DNA from: Benthicola sp039584685
GTDB lineage: Bacteria; Gemmatimonadota; Gemmatimonadetes; Palauibacterales; Palauibacteraceae
Direction of reading: 5' to 3'
Assembly: GCA_039584685.1 (NCBI GenBank)
Contig: JBDGXI010000064.1
Location: forward strand, 1 to 11,302
DNA length: 11,302 nt
Below, in pieces: positions 4,821-11,302 of the stretch. The notes below the pieces were generated by a model. That model made no database searches, was not told the DNA's origin, and saw only the letters and a program-made list of their open reading frames with translations. Position numbers and translations under genes: made by a program. Numbering within the stretch: the stretch's first letter is position 1; every line of letters starts with the position of its first letter.

Positions 4821-7073
4821 ATGACGGGCCTGTTCGCGCTCGTGGCCGCTATCGGCCTGGCCGTGCAGCCGGCCCCGCAGGGCTCGGTGCGAGGTCAGGT
4901 TCGCGCGGCGGGAGATGACGGACCGCTGGCGGGCGCCACGATCCGGATAGTAGACCTCGACCGGCGCGCCGTAACGGACGAGAGTGGCCGGTACGTGCTC
5001 GAGGATGTGCCTGCCGGAGAGCGCCGGATCCGCGCCTCGATCATCGGATACTCGTCGCTCGAGGTAGTCCTCGGCGTTCCCGAGAACGGCCACCTTTCAG
5101 TCGACTTCATACTCACCCTGCAACCGGTCGAGCTGCCGCCCGTCGCGGCGGAGGGCGTCCCCGATGCGGCGCGCGATCCACCGGGTCTCATCTCGGATCT
5201 CGTCCCCGCTACCGGCACCGCGGTCGTCCGTGTGCTCGATGCTTCGCCGGGCGTCTCGGAGACCGGCATCGCGGCGACGGCCATGGCTCTGCTGGCATCG
5301 AGTCCTCCATCCCCGGACAACATCCTGTTCGTCCGTGGCTCCGGCACTGCCCTGGACTTCATTCTTCTGGATGGGGCCCCGGTGCACTCTCCGATGCAGC
5401 TCGGGGGGCTGTTGGACCCGGGGCTCCCGCCGACCGTGGCGAGAGCGACGCGGTGGCACGGAGGAGCGCCCGCCCGATACGACGGCGGCCTTTCCGAGGT
5501 GGTCAGCCTGGAGAGCTTCGGGAGTCCGGAGGGCCCGCCGACCGCGACGGCGTTCGCGGATCTGGTCTCGGCCGGCGCGACGTTCCGCTCTGGGGGGCGG
5601 GGCGCCCGCGTATCATTCTCGGCTCGCAGCCTGCACGGCGGAGGGTCGAACCTGTTCGTGGATGGGGCCTTCCCGCAACGCTACGCCGACGCTCTGACCC
5701 GGGTGGACGTGGGCGTCTCCCCCACGGATACGCTCATGGTCAGCGGATTCTGGAATCGTGAGAGCGTGGCCCTGCCCGGCGCCGGCGCTTCGGACCTCGC
5801 CCCGCAGTGGGGGAACACGGCCGGGTCGGTCCGCTATCGAAGCCGGCTGGAGGTCGGGCTCCTGGAGGCGGGCGTTTCCTCGGGCGAATTCCGCAACCGT
5901 CTTCCCATCGGCGCGACCGACCCGGTTCTCGCGTCGGGGACCACGAAGCGTACCCGGGTCACCCTGGACATTCTGGGCAACCACGAGCGAGTCCGGTACG
6001 GGTTCGGCATGCACCTGGACCGCCTGGCGCTCTCGACCGTGTTCGCCGAAGGTCCTGCGTCGGAACGGATCGAGTTCGGCCAGAGGAACTCGGCGGTGGC
6101 ACTGGCGGGTTACTTCGACGCCGGCTATCGCGTGGCCCGTGGTTTGAGGTTTTCCGCAGGTCTTCGCGGCAACCTGTACTCGGCCCGTCTCGGCGGGGCT
6201 CTCTCCCCGCGCGTGCGGCTGGAGTGGAACGCGTCGGAGAGCCTTCTGATAGCGGTCTCCGCCGGACGGTACCACCAGCTCGTCGTGACGCCGGACACCT
6301 CGGTGTCGGCCTCGGCGGCACTGCTGGCATCGACCGAGGCGCAGCAACTGGGAGCGGTGTTCACGACCATCTCCCCGGCCGAAGCGTCCCACCTGGTGGT
6401 CGGCTTCTCGCATTCGGCGGCGCCGGGAGAGCAGTTCGGACTGCAGGGATACTGGAAGACATCGCGCGGCCTGCCGGTTCTGGGAGGCGCCGACCTCCAG
6501 AATACCGGTTTCGACATGTGGCTCACGCAGCCTGCGGGCCGGGTGGTGCTCTGGGGGAACTACTCGATGGCGTGGGCGTGGACCGAGCTCGTCGAGGGCG
6601 CGCGGACGGATATCTTCTCGGGACGGCACTTCCTGCGTGCCGGGGCGATGGCGGACCTCGGGCGGGGTGTGCGCGTCGACGCGGACATCTCGTACGGGGC
6701 GGGCCTCGAGTTCGGCGAGATCCCACGCCCGGGCCCTTCCAACCTGTCGGTCGTTCCGGGGCGCGGGCCGGGCGGCGACGCCCCCTCGGCCTCGTTCTCC
6801 GCCGTGCCGGGCGAAGGGCCTGTCCCGATTCCCGCCATCCTCGTCACGGTCCCGGAAGGTTCATACCTGCGCCTGAACCTGCGGGCGACGGCCCGGATCG
6901 ACAGTCACCTGTTCGGTCGCAAGACCAGCTTCTATCCGTACGTTCGCGTGATCAACGCCCTGGATCGGGGGGACGCGATGTTCTACCAGTACGATCAGGC
7001 GACCGACCCTACCCCGCGCGCGTTCGGGGCGGTACCGATCCTGCCCGTCATCGGCGTCGCGTGGAACATGTAG
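4821..7073 (+). CDS. TonB-dependent-receptor-like outer-membrane protein with carboxypeptidase-regulatory-like N-terminal domain
   Basis: The 750-aa protein is expected in the outer membrane, where such receptors import siderophores, cofactors, glycans or peptides using TonB energy. After a short hydrophobic leader (1-19) comes a carboxypeptidase-regulatory-like beta-sandwich at about 21-102 (GSVRGQV, GPLAGATIRIVD, TDESGRYVLEDVPAGE). A plug domain follows at about 105-232, with PDNILFVRGSGTALDFILLD, GAPVHSPMQLGGL and GGAPARYDGGLSEVVSLE. The rest (about 240-750) has the alternating strands of a beta-barrel. Oddities: the leader (MTGLFALVAAIGLAVQ) has no basic residue, the chain ends in Met rather than the usual Phe or Trp (VIGVAWNM), and no STN signalling domain or clear TonB box is seen. 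It shares an operon with the sigma/anti-sigma pair, so it is a candidate regulated target or sensor. The substrate is unknown. Confidence 0.8.
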   Translation: MTGLFALVAAIGLAVQPAPQGSVRGQVRAAGDDGPLAGATIRIVDLDRRAVTDESGRYVLEDVPAGERRIRASIIGYSSLEVVLGVPENGHLSVDFILTLQPVELPPVAAEGVPDAARDPPGLISDLVPATGTAVVRVLDASPGVSETGIAATAMALLASSPPSPDNILFVRGSGTALDFILLDGAPVHSPMQLGGLLDPGLPPTVARATRWHGGAPARYDGGLSEVVSLESFGSPEGPPTATAFADLVSAGATFRSGGRGARVSFSARSLHGGGSNLFVDGAFPQRYADALTRVDVGVSPTDTLMVSGFWNRESVALPGAGASDLAPQWGNTAGSVRYRSRLEVGLLEAGVSSGEFRNRLPIGATDPVLASGTTKRTRVTLDILGNHERVRYGFGMHLDRLALSTVFAEGPASERIEFGQRNSAVALAGYFDAGYRVARGLRFSAGLRGNLYSARLGGALSPRVRLEWNASESLLIAVSAGRYHQLVVTPDTSVSASAALLASTEAQQLGAVFTTISPAEASHLVVGFSHSAAPGEQFGLQGYWKTSRGLPVLGGADLQNTGFDMWLTQPAGRVVLWGNYSMAWAWTELVEGARTDIFSGRHFLRAGAMADLGRGVRVDADISYGAGLEFGEIPRPGPSNLSVVPGRGPGGDAPSASFSAVPGEGPVPIPAILVTVPEGSYLRLNLRATARIDSHLFGRKTSFYPYVRVINALDRGDAMFYQYDQATDPTPRAFGAVPILPVIGVAWNM

Positions 7074-7094
7074 AACGGCGGCCTCGCGGCCGTG

Positions 7095-7820
7095 TCATGC
7101 GCTCAGATCCGCCTCGAGCAGGAACGACACGTTCTCGCCCGACTCGACTTCCGTCGCGTCGGATCTCGCCCTGAACAGGCGCCCGCCGCGATTTCCCACC
7201 ACACGGGCGCTGTCACCCTCGACCCTCAGGATCGCTCCTTCACGGAGTCCAAGGACCGGCTGCTCATTGAAACGATGAAACTCAGCGATCCGGGTCTCGC
7301 GCGTTTCGCCCATGTGCGTCGATCCCGGGTCCGGGTCCTGGTAGTGAGGATTGATGTTGAAAGGGACGAGTCCGAGGGCCCGGAAGCTCCTGGGCTCCAC
7401 GATCGGCATGTCGTTCGTCGTCCCGATCGTGAGTCCCGCCAGGTTCGAGCCGGCGCTGGATCCCATGTACGGCATCCCCCCGAGGGCGCGTTCGCGCAGG
7501 GCCTCCAGGGCGCCCGTCTCGTAAAGCTCCCGCAGTAGCACGAACGTGTTGCCTCCCCCCACGAACACGGCCTCTGCCTCCATCACGGCCGCCACCGGAT
7601 CGGCGGCTTCGTGCAGACCCGCGACGTCGAATCCCATGTCGCGCAGGCGTCCGCGCGCGGCCTCGGTGTAGGCGTCGTGCGTCATGCCGCTGGGGCGAGC
7701 GTACGGCACGAACAGGACGGTGGCACGTCCGGAAAGAAACGCCCTGATGTCCGTCTCCGCGTACTCCAGGAATCGCGTGCCGTGCACGGTGGACGTGCTG
7801 AGCAGCAGAATGTTGCTCAA
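7095..7820 (-). CDS. pepE: Peptidase E (alpha-aspartyl dipeptidase, family S51)
   Basis: This cytoplasmic serine peptidase cleaves dipeptides with N-terminal aspartate; at 241 aa it is close to the usual PepE length. The motifs are clear: VFVGGGNTFVLLREL at 85-99, the nucleophile motif MGSSAGSN (Ser122), TTND (Asp137) and NPHY (His159). These three fit the spacing of the Ser120/Asp135/His157 triad known for the Salmonella enzyme with a constant offset of two. The start is a TTG (complement of 7818-7820) with GGAGG 6 nt upstream; the nearest upstream ATG (complement of 7830-7832) is in another frame and part of the same ribosome site region. It converges on the preceding operon with a 21-nt gap and diverges from the histidine kinase gene. 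It is probably a housekeeping peptide-recycling enzyme. Confidence 0.92.
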   Translation of the reverse strand: MSNILLLSTSTVHGTRFLEYAETDIRAFLSGRATVLFVPYARPSGMTHDAYTEAARGRLRDMGFDVAGLHEAADPVAAVMEAEAVFVGGGNTFVLLRELYETGALEALRERALGGMPYMGSSAGSNLAGLTIGTTNDMPIVEPRSFRALGLVPFNINPHYQDPDPGSTHMGETRETRIAEFHRFNEQPVLGLREGAILRVEGDSARVVGNRGGRLFRARSDATEVESGENVSFLLEADLSA

Positions 7821-7826
7821 AGTTCG

Positions 7827-7831
7827 CCTCC
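7827..7831 (-). promoter_or_regulatory. Ribosome binding site deciding the TTG start of peptidase E
   Basis: On the minus strand GGAGG is followed by six bases and then TTG. This is a textbook spacing and makes the rare start codon credible. Confidence 0.7.
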
Positions 7832-7942
7832 ATCCGGTTCGGGTGTGGCACCGCCATTGCGCCGTTCACCTGTCGGTGGCGGAAACGTATCGGCTCCCGG
7901 CGGTGCTTGCGAGGCGGCGGGTGCCCCATTCTGTTAGGGCCC

Positions 7943-9736
7943 ATGCAGGAGATGACGGTTTCCCCGCACGACACGACCGAACTGGCCGCGTCGTTTCTCC
8001 AGACGGCGATCACGTTCGGGCTCGTGATGGTCTGCTCCTACCTGTACGCCCGCTACAGGAAACCGTATTTCGCCATCTGGGCTCTGGCCTGGCTGCTCTA
8101 TTCCGTGCGCCTCATCATCATCATCGCCTTCCTGGTCACGGAGATCTGGGGACTGCTCTACTGGCACCAGGTATTCACGGGATGGACCGCACTCGCCTTC
8201 CTGTGGTCGGCGCTGGTATTCTCGCAGCGGCTCGAGTGGCGACGCGTGTATTGGGTGCTCGTCCTCTTTCCTCCACTCTGGTCGTACATCGCGATCTACC
8301 GTCTCGACAACTTCTTCCTCGCGGCGGGGCCGGCCGTCGTCTTCCTGAGCGTGGCCACACTGTGGACGGGCGTGATCCTGTGGAGGCACCACCGGCAAAT
8401 CGGGTCTTTGCCGGCGGCCCTGATGGCGTGGGCGTTCTTCCTGTGGAGTCTGCACCACCTGGACTATCCTTTCCTCCGGGCACGCGGCGCGTGGAATCCC
8501 TGGGGCTACTACCTGGACATCGTGTTCGAACTGGCGATCGGCACGGCGATCCTGCTCCTCGTAGTCGAGGACCAGTACCGGGGCCTTTCGGTTCTGTCCG
8601 CGCTCTCGGGTGATCTGCAGAGCGGCAGGGGAGAAGACGAGGTGCTGGATGCGCTGCTCGCCCGGCCGCTGACGCTTCCCGGCGTGCGGGGAAGCGCCAT
8701 GTACCTGTTGTCGGTCGGCAAGGTCGTGCGAGGCGTCGGCGTGTGCGCCGCCTGGGAAGGGTCGAGTCCTTCGGGGGCGGCCCGCGCCGCCGTCGGCCGC
8801 GTGATCGAGACGGGTCAGCCCGAGGTGATGCGCGGATGGTCGGAGGAGCTCGGAGGCGAGACCCGCCCGTATGTCGCGGCGCTGCCCGTATTCCTGGGAG
8901 ACGAGGTGAGAGGCGCCCTGCTGGTGGTGGGAAGCGCTCAGGATCCGCTCGCGGTCCTGGACAATCGGTTTCTCGTCGCGCTCGGGCACCAGGTGGGAGC
9001 GGCTCTGGCGAACGCCGATCTCGTGCAGCGGTTGGAGGACCGTACCGCCGACCTGGAGCGTCTCGCGGCCCGCATGGTGGAGCAGCACGAGGAAGAGCGT
9101 CGCCGCCTGTCCCGCGAACTGCATGACGAGAGCGCGCAGGTGTTCGCCGCCGTGAAACTGCAGCTCGGGATGCTCAGGGAATCGGCCACGCCAGATCAGG
9201 AACCGGCGCTGGATATGGCGGTCGATCTCGTCGGCTCGGGAATCCGGAGCATCCGAAACGTGGCGCGCGACCTCAGGCCATCACTGCTGGACGATCTCGG
9301 CCTCAGACCCGCCCTGCAGGCGCTGGCGGACGACTTCGAGGCCAAGACGGGTATCGAGACAGTCCTCGCGTCCCCGGGAAGCCTGCCCGCCCTGTCGCAC
9401 GAGGCGGAGCTGGCCCTGTATCGCACGATGCAGGAAGGGCTGTCGAATGTGGCGCGGCACTCAGGTGCCTCGGAGGTTGCCGTGACGCTGGTAAGACGCG
9501 ACGGTGAGCTTGAGCTCAGTGTGAAGGACGACGGACAGGGACTTGGCGAGACGGAGGGTGCCGAGGAGCATCTCCGATCGCGCATGGGAGTCCTGGGGAT
9601 ACGCGAGCGGGTGGCGCCCCTGGGCGGTACCGTCGAGCTGTCCGACCCCGACGCGGGAGGAGTCGAGCTGGTGATTCGTCTCCCGGTCGCGGGTTCCGGT
9701 GATTTAATACCGGGACGCCAGGAGAGAGCGAAATGA
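7943..9736 (+). CDS. Multi-pass sensor histidine kinase with GAF-like domain (NarX/DegS-type, HisKA_3)
   Basis: About 597 aa from ATG 7943. ATG 7952 and TTG 7907 are alternative starts, and AGGG at 7936-7939 suits 7952 at least as well. The N-terminal ~210 residues form about seven hydrophobic segments (near 17-36, 42-63, 78-95, 102-119, 123-146, 156-172, 191-208). A GAF-like domain lies at about 215-360, then a short coiled-coil linker. The dimerisation/phosphoacceptor domain has EEERRRLSRELHDESAQVF with His394. The ATPase domain (about 485-583) has the N box EGLSNVARHSGA, the G1 box DDGQGLG and RMGVLGIRER. This is the NarX/LiaS-like class that partners LuxR-type regulators. It overlaps the regulator gene by 4 nt (ATGA). 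The stimulus is unknown; the membrane region suggests a membrane or envelope signal. Confidence 0.9.
   Translation: MQEMTVSPHDTTELAASFLQTAITFGLVMVCSYLYARYRKPYFAIWALAWLLYSVRLIIIIAFLVTEIWGLLYWHQVFTGWTALAFLWSALVFSQRLEWRRVYWVLVLFPPLWSYIAIYRLDNFFLAAGPAVVFLSVATLWTGVILWRHHRQIGSLPAALMAWAFFLWSLHHLDYPFLRARGAWNPWGYYLDIVFELAIGTAILLLVVEDQYRGLSVLSALSGDLQSGRGEDEVLDALLARPLTLPGVRGSAMYLLSVGKVVRGVGVCAAWEGSSPSGAARAAVGRVIETGQPEVMRGWSEELGGETRPYVAALPVFLGDEVRGALLVVGSAQDPLAVLDNRFLVALGHQVGAALANADLVQRLEDRTADLERLAARMVEQHEEERRRLSRELHDESAQVFAAVKLQLGMLRESATPDQEPALDMAVDLVGSGIRSIRNVARDLRPSLLDDLGLRPALQALADDFEAKTGIETVLASPGSLPALSHEAELALYRTMQEGLSNVARHSGASEVAVTLVRRDGELELSVKDDGQGLGETEGAEEHLRSRMGVLGIRERVAPLGGTVELSDPDAGGVELVIRLPVAGSGDLIPGRQERAK
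9720..9726 (+). promoter_or_regulatory. Ribosome binding site of the response regulator, inside the kinase gene
   Basis: AGGAGAG lies 6 nt before ATG 9733, within the last codons of the kinase. Together with the ATGA overlap it indicates coupled translation. Confidence 0.55.
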
Positions 9737-10404
9737 GCGACTCGAGAATCCGCATACTGCTGGCCGACGATCACGCACTGGTGCGCGAGGGGATAAGGCG
9801 CGTGCTCGAGGAAGACCCCGAGTTCGAGGTCGTGGCCGAGGTGGGGGACGGCGAAGAGGCTGTTTCCCGGGCGCGGGAGCACCGACCGGACGTGGCGGTG
9901 GTGGACATCACCATGCCGCTCGCATCGGGTTTCGAGGTCACGGCCCGCCTCCAGTCCGAGGTGCCCGCGACGCGCGTCCTCATCCTGAGCATGCACGACG
10001 ACGCCGAATACGTCATGCGAGCCGTCCGGGCTGGCGCCCGCGGATACCTGTTGAAGGACGAGGCCGGACCGTCGCAACTGCGAGAAGCCGTGCGGGCCGT
10101 CCACTCCGGGAGCTCCTTCTTCACGTCTGCCGTCACCGCCAGGCTGGCCGCGGGGCTGCGGGGAGACGAGGGAGAGAGACCGGGGCCAGGCCTGGACGTG
10201 CTCACGGCCCGCGAGCTGGATGTGCTCAAGGGCATAGCGGCAGGCCAGAGCAACAAGCAGATCGCGGCTCAACTCGGGATCAGCCGCCGGACCGTCGAGA
10301 GCCACCGTGAGAGCCTGATGCGGAAGCTGGACATTCGAACGGTAGCGGGCCTCACACGTTTCGCCCTGGATGCCGGGCTGCTGGACGACGCGGCTCCTTA
10401 CTAG
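9733..10404 (+). CDS. NarL/FixJ-family response regulator (receiver plus LuxR-type HTH)
   Basis: This 223-aa DNA-binding regulator is the evident partner of the kinase it overlaps. The receiver domain spans about 5-120, with the acidic pair Asp12/Asp13, the phosphorylation site Asp58 (VAVVDITMP), Ser86 (LILSMHDD) and Lys108 (GARGYLLKD), all expected residues. A LuxR-type helix-turn-helix spans about 155-215, with LTARELDVLKGIAAGQSNK, QIAAQLGISRRTVESH and MRKLDI. The protein should bind DNA as a dimer once phosphorylated. The nearest non-operon gene downstream is a TonB-dependent receptor whose upstream region holds a perfect dyad, making it a plausible target, though this is inference. Confidence 0.94.
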   Translation: MSDSRIRILLADDHALVREGIRRVLEEDPEFEVVAEVGDGEEAVSRAREHRPDVAVVDITMPLASGFEVTARLQSEVPATRVLILSMHDDAEYVMRAVRAGARGYLLKDEAGPSQLREAVRAVHSGSSFFTSAVTARLAAGLRGDEGERPGPGLDVLTARELDVLKGIAAGQSNKQIAAQLGISRRTVESHRESLMRKLDIRTVAGLTRFALDAGLLDDAAPY

Positions 10405-10406
10405 GC

Positions 10407-10433
10407 GGGACACGTTGTCCCACTCCGTATAAT
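10407..10433 (+). promoter_or_regulatory. Palindrome and TATAAT hexamer, candidate operator and promoter of the downstream receptor
   Basis: GGGACACGTTGTCCC (10407-10421) is a dyad of two perfect 6-bp arms around CGT, beginning 2 nt after the regulator stop. TATAAT (10428-10433) follows 6 nt later and matches the -10 consensus exactly. No -35 consensus is present at the matching spacing; the dyad occupies that area, as expected for an activator-dependent or repressed promoter. Alternatively the dyad is a short terminator of the regulator operon, but no T-run follows it directly. Confidence 0.45.
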
Positions 10434-10512
10434 TTCGGACCATTCTTCAGTACAATTGCGAATTTTCGTCCCACTGGCCCGCCGATAACGTACTCCCACG
10501 CTCTCCTTTGAG

Positions 10513-10546
10513 GCCGGCGGAGAGGCCGATTGGTCGCTCCGCCGGC
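10513..10546 (+). promoter_or_regulatory. Stem-loop in the leader of the second TonB-dependent receptor gene
   Basis: GCCGGCGGAG (10513-10522) pairs perfectly with CTCCGCCGGC (10537-10546). The stem can be extended inward by 4 further pairs after one mismatch, leaving a GATT loop (10528-10531). It ends 29 nt before the GGAGG ribosome site. No T-run follows on either strand, so a simple terminator is unlikely. No known riboswitch class was recognised. Confidence 0.45.
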
Positions 10547-10575
10547 AGAAACAGGACCCCCCCAAGGGCGTTACT

Positions 10576-10580
10576 GGAGG
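10576..10580 (+). promoter_or_regulatory. Ribosome binding site deciding the GTG start of the second receptor
   Basis: GGAGG is followed by five bases and then GTG at 10586, an optimal spacing. The encoded protein begins with a good signal peptide from this start. Confidence 0.65.
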
Positions 10581-10585
10581 TAACA

Positions 10586-11302
10586 GTGTTCAACTCACCC
10601 GCTGTCGTGGCGGGAGGTCTCCACCGGGTCGCGTTCATCGGACTCCTATTTGCATTCCTCCTCGCCGTTCCTGAACCGGTCTTTTCGCAGGAAACTCCCG
10701 AAGCAGAGCCGGACAGCGCCGCTACGGAACCTGTCATCATGCAGCCGATCGCGGTCACGGCCACCCGGGACCCGAAGGAACTTTTCGTCATCGCCGCGCC
10801 GGTCTCCGTGCTCGACACGGTGGCGATTCGCACCATCGCGCCGAACACGGCTTCCGACATCCTCAAAGGGCTGCCCGGCGTCGACGTCAACGGCGTGGGC
10901 ACCAACCAGACGAGGCCAACGATTCGCGGGCAGCGCGGGCAGCGGATCCTCCTCCTGGAGGACGGACTTCGGCTGAACAACGCCCGCCGGCAGCAGGACT
11001 TCGGCGAGCTTCCGGCGATCGTGGACGTGAACAACGTCTCGCAGGTGGAGGTTGTCCGTGGTCCCGCATCCGTTCTGTACGGCACCGATGCGATCGGAGG
11101 CGTGATCAACATGCGCACTTCCGACGTCCCGTCGCTGGGCGCCGGCGACATGTACGGTGGGCGCGTATCGTTCCTGTACCGGGACGAAGGCGAGCAACTG
11201 CGTCCGACCGTGGACCTGTTCGGGCGGATCGGAAAGGTCGGGTTCAGAGGCAGCGCCTCGTACCGGAACGCGAAGAACTACTTCGCGCCCTCGGGCAGCT
11301 TT
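10586..11302 (+). CDS. TonB-dependent outer-membrane receptor (N-terminal part, runs off the window)
   Basis: The first 239 residues are visible and the frame stays open at the window end. A signal peptide with basic n-region (HR at 13-14), hydrophobic core (VAFIGLLFAFLLAVP) and likely cleavage after VFS (residue 34) is followed by a Glu/Ala-rich linker. A TonB-box-like PIAVTATR lies at 54-61. The plug domain spans about 65-178, with SDILKGLPGVDVNGVG, RPTIRGQRGQRILLLEDGLR and VEVVRGPASVLYGTDAIGGV. The barrel begins at about 190. This is the classical siderophore/haem/cobalamin type of receptor, distinct from the receptor at 4821. The substrate cannot be set from the plug alone. The gene starts 181 nt after the response regulator, in the same direction. 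Confidence 0.93.
   Translation, partial: MFNSPAVVAGGLHRVAFIGLLFAFLLAVPEPVFSQETPEAEPDSAATEPVIMQPIAVTATRDPKELFVIAAPVSVLDTVAIRTIAPNTASDILKGLPGVDVNGVGTNQTRPTIRGQRGQRILLLEDGLRLNNARRQQDFGELPAIVDVNNVSQVEVVRGPASVLYGTDAIGGVINMRTSDVPSLGAGDMYGGRVSFLYRDEGEQLRPTVDLFGRIGKVGFRGSASYRNAKNYFAPSGSF

Noticed and set aside
7074..7094. Bidirectional terminator between the receptor and peptidase E
   Set aside because: Only a short, ambiguous GC hairpin (ACGGC...GCCGT, 7075-7093) is present with no T-run on either strand, and the gap is 21 nt.
5807..7174. A 455-codon open frame on the plus strand in a second frame of the receptor gene
   Set aside because: It overlaps the receptor, whose frame has clear barrel features. 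The translation is Arg/Gly/Pro-rich without motifs.
7282..8013. A minus-strand frame containing an ATG at the peptidase E ribosome site
   Set aside because: The ATG (complement of 7830-7832) is out of frame with the conserved peptidase E motifs, and this frame gives no recognisable protein.
8113..8127. ATC repeat tract in the kinase gene
   Set aside because: It is only a few codons encoding consecutive isoleucines in a transmembrane helix and is too short to be treated as a repeat element.
9196..10443. A 415-codon open frame on the minus strand
   Set aside because: It is antisense to the kinase and response regulator, both with complete catalytic motifs, and has no plausible product.
10405..10585. 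Cobalamin riboswitch before the second TonB-dependent receptor
   Set aside because: The context is suggestive, but the conserved B12-box and core sequences were not found by eye; only a simple extended stem-loop is visible.
1..11302. CRISPR arrays, tRNA/rRNA genes, insertion sequences, phage or defence genes
   Set aside because: No spaced direct repeats, RNA-gene signatures, transposase motifs or terminal inverted repeats were seen in any part of the window.

Overview
This is a GC-rich (roughly two-thirds G+C by eye) bacterial chromosomal window with dense coding and operon-like spacing. The mix of genes suggests a Gram-negative, outer-membrane-bearing lineage such as Gemmatimonadota or a neighbouring phylum. 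It includes an ECF sigma factor with a zinc-finger anti-sigma factor, TonB-dependent receptors (one with a carboxypeptidase-regulatory-like N-terminal domain), a Tad/TadG-like membrane protein and a NarX/NarL-type two-component pair. The taxonomic placement is inference from gene style; no rRNA or other marker gene is present.

Layout, left to right. Positions 2-58 look like the last codons of a membrane protein. Positions 104-1383 hold a GT4-type glycosyltransferase broken into two frames at about position 505-520, apparently by a small deletion between short similar sequences. A UspA-family protein (1393-1806) follows 9 nt later. A 319-nt gene-free stretch with a nested inverted repeat precedes an orphan TadG-like protein (2126-3298), which ends at a strong hairpin terminator.

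A three-gene operon then runs from 3511 to 7073: ECF sigma factor, anti-sigma factor (17-nt overlap) and a 750-aa TonB-dependent-receptor-like outer-membrane protein (28-nt gap). It looks like a signalling and transport module in which the sigma factor is held by a membrane-anchored zinc-finger protein and the co-transcribed receptor is a likely output or input. On the opposite strand, converging on this operon, is peptidase E (7095-7820), with its catalytic triad intact and a TTG start supported by a good Shine-Dalgarno sequence.

Divergent from peptidase E is a multi-pass histidine kinase (7943-9736), overlapping by 4 nt a NarL/FixJ-type response regulator (9733-10404). About 180 nt further on, a second and more classical TonB-dependent receptor starts at a GTG codon (10586) and runs off the window end. 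The intervening gap holds a perfect palindrome, a TATAAT hexamer and a long stem-loop, so control of this receptor gene by the upstream two-component pair is a reasonable hypothesis.

No RNA genes, insertion sequences, CRISPR arrays or phage genes were seen. I did not find a clearly new multi-gene system. The most notable points are the microhomology-type deletion in the glycosyltransferase, the sigma/anti-sigma/receptor operon lacking the usual receptor signalling domain, and the regulatory architecture before the last receptor.
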